Source: Syntrophomonadaceae bacterium (GTDB lineage Bacteria > Bacillota_D > Dethiobacteria > DTU022). From it: a stretch of 7,966 nucleotides of DNA. Shown here one piece after another: positions 1 through 5,326 of the stretch. The position numbers were made by a program, and so were the translations under genes. How positions within the stretch are numbered: position 1 is the first letter of the stretch; each line of letters begins with the position of its first letter. A model generated the notes under the pieces. It did no database searches and was not told the origin of the DNA. It saw only the letters and a list, made by a program, of their open reading frames with translations. The stretch is taken from contig PWUG01000149.1 in assembly GCA_003562605.1 (NCBI GenBank), positions 1 to 7,966 of the forward strand. The letters run 5' to 3'.

Positions 1-787
1 AGCTTAAGGCATAATCCAACGCTCCTTGTGCAGTTCCTACCCCAACAGCGCCGACTAAGGGGCGAGTGCGGTCCAGGGTCTGCATGGCGATTCTAAACCC
101 TTGCCCTTCTGAGCCGAGTAAATTTTCCCTGGGAACACGGAGATCGTCAAAAAACAATTCGCAGGAATTAAACCCATGAAAGCCCATTTTTTCTTCTTTT
201 TTCCCTATGGTAATGCCCTGGCTATTCATTTCTACAATGAGCCCACTTATTCCGCTCATTCCTTTTTCGGGGTCAGTTTTAACAAACAAACACATATAAT
301 CTGCTTTATCAGCATATGAAATCCACTGCTTGGAACCGTTTATAATATATTCCCCGTTTTTTAATTGCGCAGTTGTTCTCATATTCGCCACATCTGAACC
401 GGCATCCGGTTCCGTAAGGCCGAAACAACAAGCAGCTTCTCCCTGGGCAATTGGAGTTAAATACTTCTTTTTCTGGTCTTCATTCCCTGCCAGGAGCAGA
501 GGCATGGTTCCCAATTCATTGGTCGCAACCAACATTGCTGTGTTACCACAAACCTTAGACAGCTCCTCTAATACAACACACATGGTCAGACAGTCTCCGC
601 CTCCGCCACCATATTCTGCTGGAAAAGGTAGGCTGAAAATACCTTGATCTCGAAGAATATTTTTGAGTTCTTCAGGATAATGGCCGGTTTTATCAATTTC
701 AGCCGCATGTTGCTCTACTTTTTGTAAAGCAACCTCCGAAACCATTTTTTGAATCATTATTTGTTCATCGTTTAATTTATAAGACAT
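1..787 (-). CDS. acyl-CoA dehydrogenase, N-terminal 262 residues (3' end outside the window)
   Basis: Flavoprotein that oxidises an acyl-CoA to a 2,3-enoyl-CoA and passes electrons to electron-transfer flavoprotein in the cytoplasm. Reading from the ATG at 787-785 gives one open frame to the window edge. The helical N-terminal domain covers about residues 5-118. The flavin/substrate beta domain starts with GLTEPDAGSD (123-132), close to acyl-CoA dehydrogenase signature 1, followed by QWIS (154-157) and FDDLRVP (213-219). The C-terminal domain begins near residue 235 with LDRTR. Family members have about 380 residues, so roughly 120 are missing, including the region that normally carries the catalytic glutamate. 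Substrate length therefore cannot be judged. GGGAG at 796-800 lies 8 nt before the ATG and supports this start. It has its own sigma-54 promoter and lies downstream of the synthetase gene on the same strand. A CaiA-like (crotonobetainyl-CoA reductase) role is possible but not shown. Confidence 0.95.
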   Translation of the reverse strand, partial: MSYKLNDEQIMIQKMVSEVALQKVEQHAAEIDKTGHYPEELKNILRDQGIFSLPFPAEYGGGGGDCLTMCVVLEELSKVCGNTAMLVATNELGTMPLLLAGNEDQKKKYLTPIAQGEAACCFGLTEPDAGSDVANMRTTAQLKNGEYIINGSKQWISYADKADYMCLFVKTDPEKGMSGISGLIVEMNSQGITIGKKEEKMGFHGFNSCELFFDDLRVPRENLLGSEGQGFRIAMQTLDRTRPLVGAVGVGTAQGALDYALS

Positions 788-831
788 TAAAATCACTCCC
801 ATCAATATTTTTACTAATATTAATCTATTTA

Positions 832-847
832 AGCAAAATTCGTGCCA
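832..847 (-). promoter_or_regulatory. sigma-54 (-24/-12) promoter of the acyl-CoA dehydrogenase gene
   Basis: Read on the minus strand the site is TGGCACG, AATT, TTGCT. This is a full match to the sigma-54 consensus TGGCACG-N4-TTGCW, with correct GG-to-GC spacing. The predicted transcription start is near 821, giving a leader of about 34 nt that contains the GGGAG ribosome site. The call comes from consensus matching and position, not from any expression data. Confidence 0.85.
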
Positions 848-874
848 TATATTTTTCCCATGGATAATCATACA

Positions 875-900
875 AACCTGTTTAAATAACCTGTTTAAAT
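875..900. repeat. two perfect tandem copies of a 13-bp sequence upstream of the sigma-54 promoter
   Basis: AACCTGTTTAAAT occurs at 875-887 and again, identically, at 888-900, followed by AA. Each copy contains the palindrome TTTAAA. The pair lies about 28 bp upstream of the -24 element, roughly -54 to -79 from the predicted start. Its position suggests a tandem binding site for a regulator or a bending protein. A recent slippage duplication is the alternative. Confidence 0.6.
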
Positions 901-1218
901 AATAATTATTGGTGGAATCTTTTCGTAACACAAATATATCCATCAACGGAAGGGTATAACTTAGCGTTGTTATGGGAACAGTTCTAACGTCACCAAGCAA
1001 CATTTAGGTCCAAGGAACACGATGAAACAATCCTTTCTATCAATCAAAGCAACTGAAATTAAGCAATTTATTCGCTCTAGCAATAATCGAGCTTGGTTTT
1101 GGAAAATCGAATAGCTAAAAGAAAATTAAACCGATTGTCAATGTACTGTCAGTGTATTTTGTGTATTTGCAATGGCCAACCCTTACGAGGAAGTGATTCA
1201 AAGCAAAATTATGAAAAT

Positions 1219-1252
1219 TGCATGAATACAACAAGTTTATGCAAAAATACAA
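1219..1252. repeat. two near-identical 13-bp sites spaced 21 bp apart
   Basis: TGCATGAATACAA (1219-1231) and TGCAAAAATACAA (1240-1252) match at 11 of 13 positions. Their starts are 21 bp apart, two helical turns, so they face the same side of the DNA. A related sequence, TGTATTTGCA in the opposite orientation, lies at 1162-1171. They are about 400 bp upstream of the dehydrogenase's predicted start, a distance at which a sigma-54 enhancer could still act by looping. The enhancer role is inferred. Confidence 0.3.
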
Positions 1253-1332
1253 TGTTATCAATTGGTTTATTCAGTCTAAACTCTTCATTAACAGTTAGGA
1301 AGGATTTGCTTTCCCTTTTACTGCGTAAATAA

Positions 1333-3321
1333 TCAAGTAATTCTTTTAGTAATTAAATTAGAAAGGGCGTCAACAACCCCGATATCCGCCACCGTGCTAA
1401 CATCACCGGAGATTTTTCCATGTATTCTGATATCTCTTAATATTCTACGCATTATTTTTCCGCTAATCGTAGTGGGCAGTTGTTTTACAATAAATGTTTC
1501 TTCTAACTTTGCATATTTGCCTACCTTAATAATTACTTCATCAATAATTCGATCAACGATATCCTCACTTGCTGAAACACTTTCTTTTAATTGAATAAAT
1601 CCCACAGGAACTTGCTCCTTTATGGGATCGGGTATTCCAATAACAGCCGCAGCTTCTACTTCATCAAATTTTGTAATTACACTTTCGATTTCTGAGGTGC
1701 TTATTCTATGACCAGCGATGTTTATTACATCATCTGTACGGCCTAACACCCAAACAAACCCGTCTTCATCGATAACAGCTTCATCCTGAATAACCCATAC
1801 CCATGATCCATCATAGACTGTTTTAAAATAGTCATGGAGATACCTATCATTTTCTTTCCATAACGTTCTAGCAGAACCGGGAAGAGGCCTCTTAAATATC
1901 AGGTTACCCCTGCTATTAAGAGGTATTTCTTTTCCATTATCATCTATTGTTCCAACTGCTACCCCCCCAAGAAGGCTATCTATTCTTCCCATTGCGCCCG
2001 GCTTCATCGGATCAATAAAAGCAGCAGGCTGAATGATGCATCCACCTATTTCCGTCATATCACCAATATTATTCAAGTAAAGGTTTCCATTTCCAATTTT
2101 TTTGACTGTCCATTCCCATAACTCTGGACTTAGTGGTTCTCCCATACAAAGCATAAGTTCAAGCCCAGATAAATCATAATGAATTATTCTTTCTTCACCC
2201 GCAGCTCTTAACATTCTTAATACCGTTGGAGCAAGGTGTACTTTATTGGCTCCGTATTTTTCAATTGTACGATAAAACCTGTCAATAGTGGGTATAGAAA
2301 AAGCGGCTCCCTCTTGCCAAACCATCGTTGCGCCCAGAAGCCATACAGGTAATATGGCATGGCATTGACTTCCTGCCCAGCAATTATCGTTTATTGAATA
2401 ATAGACATCACTTTCAATTAAAGCAGACTCAATCTTTCCAGCTAAACTTTTTTGAACAGCCAGACCTATTCCTGCTATAGCAGCACCCTTTGGTTTTCCT
2501 GCCGTACCACTGGTATAAAGGACAACCTGTATTTCATTTGCTTCCATCAAAGTCGGTGGACAGGCGCTGGGCATTCCCTGAATAATATCTTCCCACCACA
2601 GGTCTCGATCTGGTAACATGTTAACATTATTGCCAGTATTTTTCTTAACAATAACTGTCTTAACACTTTCTACTTCCTTTAACGTCTCATCTATGAATGA
2701 TTTTAAGGGAATTAAGTTTCCACGTCTGGAAGTTCCATCCATTGTTACCATAACAGACGGCTGAAAACTATTCAGCCTGGCACGTAGTGAATCCACTGAA
2801 AATCCTGTAAATAAAGGTGTAAATATTACTCCCAACCTGTAAGCTGCCAAAACTGCAATTGCAGCTGCCGGAGAATTAGGAAGAAAGAACGCGATTCTAT
2901 CTCCCTTTTTTATACCGTGTTCTCTTAGAGCATTTGAAAACTTGCAAACTTCATTATATAGCATCTTATAAGTATAACTCTCTACTCTCTCGCCTGACTC
3001 GTTTTCCCAGATTAAAGCCATTCTATTGCCCGCCCCGTTTAACAGGTGCTTATCCAACATGTTAAAACAAACGTTGGAGTACCCTCCTGCGAAGAAATTA
3101 AATTGCGCCCTCTCGGGAATGCCTCCTTCTAAAGTTGTTTTCCAGGGTTTAAACCAGTGCAGGTCTTTGGCTGCTTCCGCCCAAAATTTTTCATAATCAA
3201 ACTGGATTAATTGACGCAAATACTGGAACTGCTCGGCACTTATTGCTCGATTTCGCGAAGCTTCAAGCTGGAAAAGCTCCCGCTTTTCCCAGGGGAGGAT
3301 TTTTTTTTCTTCATTCACCAA
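1333..3321 (-). CDS. AMP-forming acyl-CoA synthetase, acetyl-CoA synthetase family, substrate unknown
   Basis: Activates a carboxylic acid with ATP and CoA through an acyl-adenylate. The 662 residues fit the acetyl-CoA synthetase length of about 650. An ACAS_N-like segment lies at about 40-95, ending FNMLDKH. Next come RRGNLIPLK (199-207), the ATP loop YTSGTAGKPKG (269-279), GDMTE (420-424) and GRTDDVINIAGHR (527-539). The catalytic lysine is K622, in SGKIMRR. GDMTE replaces the WWQTE of acetate-specific enzymes, so the acyl-pocket tryptophan is absent and a larger acid is likely. The usual TGD before the hinge reads IQD here, keeping the aspartate. The start is TTG with GGAAGG (3330-3335) 8 nt upstream; GTG as second codon is an alternative. 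An out-of-frame ATG at 3328-3326 opens a 5-codon frame that ends across this start. The gene is divergent from the Fe-S protein gene and has its own sigma-54 promoter. Confidence 0.93.
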   Translation of the reverse strand: MVNEEKKILPWEKRELFQLEASRNRAISAEQFQYLRQLIQFDYEKFWAEAAKDLHWFKPWKTTLEGGIPERAQFNFFAGGYSNVCFNMLDKHLLNGAGNRMALIWENESGERVESYTYKMLYNEVCKFSNALREHGIKKGDRIAFFLPNSPAAAIAVLAAYRLGVIFTPLFTGFSVDSLRARLNSFQPSVMVTMDGTSRRGNLIPLKSFIDETLKEVESVKTVIVKKNTGNNVNMLPDRDLWWEDIIQGMPSACPPTLMEANEIQVVLYTSGTAGKPKGAAIAGIGLAVQKSLAGKIESALIESDVYYSINDNCWAGSQCHAILPVWLLGATMVWQEGAAFSIPTIDRFYRTIEKYGANKVHLAPTVLRMLRAAGEERIIHYDLSGLELMLCMGEPLSPELWEWTVKKIGNGNLYLNNIGDMTEIGGCIIQPAAFIDPMKPGAMGRIDSLLGGVAVGTIDDNGKEIPLNSRGNLIFKRPLPGSARTLWKENDRYLHDYFKTVYDGSWVWVIQDEAVIDEDGFVWVLGRTDDVINIAGHRISTSEIESVITKFDEVEAAAVIGIPDPIKEQVPVGFIQLKESVSASEDIVDRIIDEVIIKVGKYAKLEETFIVKQLPTTISGKIMRRILRDIRIHGKISGDVSTVADIGVVDALSNLITKRIT

Positions 3322-3355
3322 GAATCATTCCTTCCATTTTAAGCTTTAATATTTT

Positions 3356-3369
3356 AGTCGTAAGTCGTA
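3356..3369. repeat. 7-bp tandem repeat in the synthetase leader
   Basis: AGTCGTA occurs twice in tandem (3356-3362 and 3363-3369), followed by a partial third copy, AGTGAAG. It lies in the untranslated leader of the synthetase, between its ribosome site and the extended -10 sequence. It could be a slippage product or part of a regulatory site, and nothing else supports a function. Confidence 0.4.
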
Positions 3370-3391
3370 AGTGAAGACTAACTTCATCCTG

Positions 3392-3400
3392 ATTATAACA
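3392..3400 (-). promoter_or_regulatory. possible second, sigma-A-type promoter of the synthetase (extended -10)
   Basis: On the minus strand the site reads TGTTATAAT, a perfect extended -10 (TG-N-TATAAT). I see no good -35 at 16-18 bp. The predicted start is near 3385, about 64 nt before the TTG codon. If active, it would give basal transcription independent of the sigma-54 promoter farther upstream. AT-rich leaders often carry such matches by chance. Confidence 0.35.
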
Positions 3401-3423
3401 TTTCTTAATTGCTAAATCGCCTT

Positions 3424-3438
3424 TTACATGGTCATCAT
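3424..3438 (-). promoter_or_regulatory. possible upstream leader peptide MMTM in the synthetase mRNA
   Basis: The minus strand reads ATG ATG ACC ATG TAA. AAGGAG at 3447-3452 sits 8 nt upstream, a ribosome site at least as good as that of the synthetase itself. It lies inside the roughly 177-nt leader expected from the sigma-54 start near 3498 and would be absent from a transcript begun at 3385. Translation of this tiny frame could influence the leader RNA; this is inferred only from site quality. Confidence 0.25.
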
Positions 3439-3508
3439 AATCCACACTCCTTAAATCGAGCAATACCCAAAAAATGAAAGATTATTGTTCCTAAATTAAC
3501 TATATATT

Positions 3509-3524
3509 AGCAAGAATGATGCCA
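3509..3524 (-). promoter_or_regulatory. sigma-54 (-24/-12) promoter of the acyl-CoA synthetase gene
   Basis: On the minus strand: TGGCATC, ATTC, TTGCT. The invariant GG and GC and the spacing match the consensus, with T for C at the sixth position and C for G at the seventh. The predicted start is near 3498, about 177 nt before the TTG codon. It fires away from the Fe-S protein promoter on the other strand. Confidence 0.78.
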
Positions 3525-3593
3525 TAAGTTAAAATCGTATAGACAAAATATTTTTAAGCAATCAATTTATACCGCATGACCCTTATTTCTGTG

Positions 3594-3605
3594 ATCTGGC
3601 CAAAT
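3594..3605. promoter_or_regulatory. palindrome-like site midway between the two divergent sigma-54 promoters, candidate enhancer
   Basis: ATCTGGCCAAAT matches its own reverse complement at 10 of 12 positions around TGGCCA. Its centre is about 93 bp upstream of the predicted plus-strand start (3693) and about 101 bp upstream of the minus-strand start (3498). Both distances suit an upstream activating sequence for a sigma-54 activator. TGGCCA also occurs at 1173-1178, about 350 bp upstream of the dehydrogenase's predicted start. The binding protein is unknown. Confidence 0.35.
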
Positions 3606-3633
3606 ATGCTGTTCCTTTTGCTTTTTATGATTA

Positions 3634-3655
3634 ATGTAAAGAATGCATATTACAT
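3634..3655. promoter_or_regulatory. inverted repeat ATGTAA-N10-TTACAT, candidate operator or enhancer
   Basis: Perfect 6-bp arms at 3634-3639 and 3650-3655 flank a 10-bp centre that contains ATGCAT. The site lies about 136-157 bp upstream of the synthetase's predicted start, a usual distance for a sigma-54 enhancer. It is only about 12 bp upstream of the -24 element of the plus-strand promoter, where a bound protein could interfere. Its ATGCATATTACA stretch loosely resembles the TGCA-N2-AATACAA repeats at 1219-1252. Confidence 0.3.
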
Positions 3656-3666
3656 AACACACATAG

Positions 3667-3682
3667 TGGCATGCTTCTTGCA
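3667..3682 (+). promoter_or_regulatory. sigma-54 (-24/-12) promoter of the Fe-S protein gene
   Basis: The site reads TGGCATG, CTTC, TTGCA. It differs from the consensus only by T for C at the sixth position, and the spacing is correct. The predicted start is near 3693, leaving about 31 nt of leader with the strong ribosome site AAGGAGGT (3711-3718). Confidence 0.85.
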
Positions 3683-3723
3683 AAATATAGACCATGGGTG
3701 AAGGAAATGGAAGGAGGTAAAAA

Positions 3724-4791
3724 ATGATTGACATTAAACTTCATTTAAAACAGCTGGCTATTAATAAAGGGGCAAGCCTGACCGGAATAGCAAATAGCGA
3801 AAAATTGGCGGATTATCATTTCTCTGACCCGGAGTATCTCTTGCCCGGGGCCAAATCGGTCCTGGTTTTTGCCGTTCCTATCGATACATCCATCATCAGC
3901 GATTATCTTGCTAAAACAAGTTTTGCGGCGAGAGATGAAATGAGTCGACATGAAGGAGAAATTTACCATAAACTATGGAAAATCGGCGCAACATTAACGG
4001 AGTATCTACAGTCACTTGGATATGAAACCGTAAATGCCTGGCCAAATCGGGATTACCGGGAATTCAAATCGGGGGAAAAAGTATCAAACCCGTTTAACCT
4101 TACCCCAGAATTTTCTCACCGCTTCGCGGCTGCAGCAGCAGGGTTAGGAAGTTTTGGATGGTCTTCAAATATTATAACCCAGCAATTCGGCGCCGCGGTT
4201 TATTTTTCTTCAGTTATTACTGCTGCTTTCCTGGAACCAGATCCACCGCTGAAAGATTCGCCTTGTGATCAATGCAAATTATGCAGCCAGGTTTGCCAGG
4301 TTGGTTTTGTAAAAAAGGGGGGGGAAGAGCAACAAATCCAACTGGGAAGCAAAATATTTTCACATGGGATGAATGATTATATTGGGAAATGTGTCCTATG
4401 CTGCGGAGGATGGGTAAACCATCTTCTCTATCCTTCGTGGACTAACTTTTCACCATTGAATGCTGATTTTTCTTTTCCAGATGATCCTGTTGAGTTTCAA
4501 AATGAATACAGAGAAACAGCAAGAACTGCTCTTAAAGGGCCAGACGGAAGAATGAAAAGGAACTTTGAGCATCACATTAAATTAAACCAAAAGGGTATGC
4601 ACCAGGCAGATTTGGAAGAATACAAGGTTGTATGTGCATACTGCCAATTAATCTGCTGGGGAGACAAAATAAACCGTCTACGAAATGTGAAACTAGTTCA
4701 GAAATCAGGAGTTGTTAAAGTAGATAACAATAATTCAGAAGTAATAATAAGAGAAGGAAATATTATAGATCGCAAACACTTTCTTGATTAA
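3724..4791 (+). CDS. QueG/reductive-dehalogenase-like two-cluster [4Fe-4S] protein of unknown substrate
   Basis: 355 residues, with no signal peptide, twin-arginine motif or membrane segment, so probably cytoplasmic. AAGGAGGT 5-6 nt before the ATG supports the start. AGLGSFGW (139-146) and SNIITQQFG (148-156) match the AGLG...ITP.FG core of epoxyqueuosine reductase (QueG) and reductive dehalogenases, which bind a corrinoid. C181, C184, C187 and C191 form C-x2-C-x2-C-x3-C; C223 (in KCVLCC, with C226 and C227 extra) and C304, C307, C311 complete the eight-cysteine layout seen in QueG. The prolines usual after the last cysteine of each motif are replaced: CQ at 191, CW at 311. By my approximate alignment the QueG catalytic aspartate corresponds to L126. 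The family relation is well supported. Queuosine synthesis is unlikely given these changes and the sigma-54 catabolic context. The true reaction and the presence of a corrinoid are unknown. Confidence 0.9.
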   Translation: MIDIKLHLKQLAINKGASLTGIANSEKLADYHFSDPEYLLPGAKSVLVFAVPIDTSIISDYLAKTSFAARDEMSRHEGEIYHKLWKIGATLTEYLQSLGYETVNAWPNRDYREFKSGEKVSNPFNLTPEFSHRFAAAAAGLGSFGWSSNIITQQFGAAVYFSSVITAAFLEPDPPLKDSPCDQCKLCSQVCQVGFVKKGGEEQQIQLGSKIFSHGMNDYIGKCVLCCGGWVNHLLYPSWTNFSPLNADFSFPDDPVEFQNEYRETARTALKGPDGRMKRNFEHHIKLNQKGMHQADLEEYKVVCAYCQLICWGDKINRLRNVKLVQKSGVVKVDNNNSEVIIREGNIIDRKHFLD

Positions 4792-4880
4792 AAAGGGGAA
4801 ATTAAGCGGCTAAAATAATTCTTCTATAAACTACATATGTATCTGGTCAACTTCAAATTTATTTTTAGAAAAATGGACTT

Positions 4881-5000
4881 GGCTCATTATGCTAAAAAAT
4901 AATTATCATAAAGTATTTTATAGCAACCTGCCGTGCATAATTCTTTGCTGAGCACCTTTTTTGATGATAATTATGCCCATAAAACCTAATTAAATGAGCC
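4881..5000. repeat. nested inverted repeats, possible terminator or small MITE-like element
   Basis: Outer arms GGCTCATT (4881-4888) and AATGAGCC (4993-5000) are perfect inverses. Inner arms ATAATTATCAT (4899-4909) and ATGATAATTAT (4964-4974) are also perfect inverses, with unmatched sequence between the levels. A smaller palindrome, TGCTGAGCA, lies at 4948-4956 in the loop. Together they could fold into a hairpin of about 120 nt after the Fe-S protein gene. A terminal-inverted-repeat element without a transposase is the other reading, but I see no clear target-site duplication. Confidence 0.4.
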
Positions 5001-5035
5001 GATCTAAACTTCCAAATTAACAGGCTTTGCGTCCC

Positions 5036-5258
5036 TTAAAAGCATTCTTGAAAACCAAGTAACGTTACTTCAGCTTCCGTGAGCGAAATAAAGTCAACAA
5101 GATGAATGCCTTGCCAGGGGTTAATGGAGAAAGATAGTCCAACCTGGTTAAGCCAGTTGGTTTGGACGGCAAGTGAAAAGGAATCATAATCGGCTACTTT
5201 TTCTGTAAATAATTAACCGAGCCATAGTCAAAAAAACTTGCATAAGTTTGCACTTCAT
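5036..5258 (-). pseudogene. possible remnant of a small minus-strand gene with a frameshift
   Basis: A minus-strand frame open from 5212 to the TAA at 5036-5038 reads VADYDSFSLAVQTNW, then GLSFSINPWQG and LTEAEVTLLGF. This composition looks protein-like, but the frame has no start codon and a stop just upstream at 5213-5215. Another frame begins at the ATG at 5258-5256 (MKCKLMQVFLTMARL) and would join it through one shift near the A run at 5198-5202. I do not recognise the protein and see no ribosome site. Chance open frame is a real alternative. An imperfect hairpin (GTCCAA 5137-5142 with TTGGAC 5162-5167) lies within it. Confidence 0.25.
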
Positions 5259-5326
5259 TGAACTTTTTTAAAGCACTTTTACTTGCCACTGGAAATCCAA
5301 TTAGAGCAGAAAATGGGCTTTTTCAC

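Larger units (their letters stand above)
788..1332. other. 545-bp non-coding stretch between the synthetase and the dehydrogenase genes
   Basis: AT-rich and with stop codons in all frames over most of its length. It holds the sigma-54 promoter (832-847), the 13-bp tandem repeat (875-900), a 9-bp near-tandem GTGTATTTT/GTGTATTTG (1152-1169) and a 21-bp-phased repeat (1219-1252). A 30-codon plus-strand frame at 1022-1114 begins MKQSFLSIKATEIKQ and has AAGGA 5 nt before its ATG, but I see no homology. I see no strong intrinsic terminator after the synthetase stop at 1333, so read-through into the dehydrogenase gene is possible. Confidence 0.6.
4792..5326. other. 535-bp stretch between the Fe-S protein and DUF294 genes
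   Basis: The two flanking genes converge here. It contains a pair of nested inverted repeats (4881-5000), a possible broken minus-strand coding frame (5036-5258) and a near-palindrome, AAACTTGCATAAGTTT, at 5234-5249. I see no textbook GC hairpin followed by a T run directly after either stop codon. Confidence 0.5.

Noticed and set aside
330..647. 105-codon plus-strand frame inside the acyl-CoA dehydrogenase
   Set aside because: It lies opposite a gene with clear family motifs and has no recognisable features of its own.
795..807. ACTCCCATCAATA shared with the region upstream of the DUF294 gene near 7417
   Set aside because: A single 13-base match between two AT-rich regions is expected by chance at this window size, and only the first copy works as a ribosome site.
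1093..1332. 79-codon plus-strand frame in the stretch between synthetase and dehydrogenase
   Set aside because: It starts at TTG with no ribosome site, has a composition expected from random AT-rich DNA, and ends right at the synthetase stop.
4039..4048. CTGGCCAAAT, the same as part of the candidate enhancer at 3594-3605
   Set aside because: It encodes part of the Fe-S protein and lies well inside the gene, so coincidence is more likely.
5271..5289. TGGCAAG...GTGCT on minus, resembling a sigma-54 promoter before the orphan frame
   Set aside because: The spacing is one base too long and the -12 part lacks the TT before GC.
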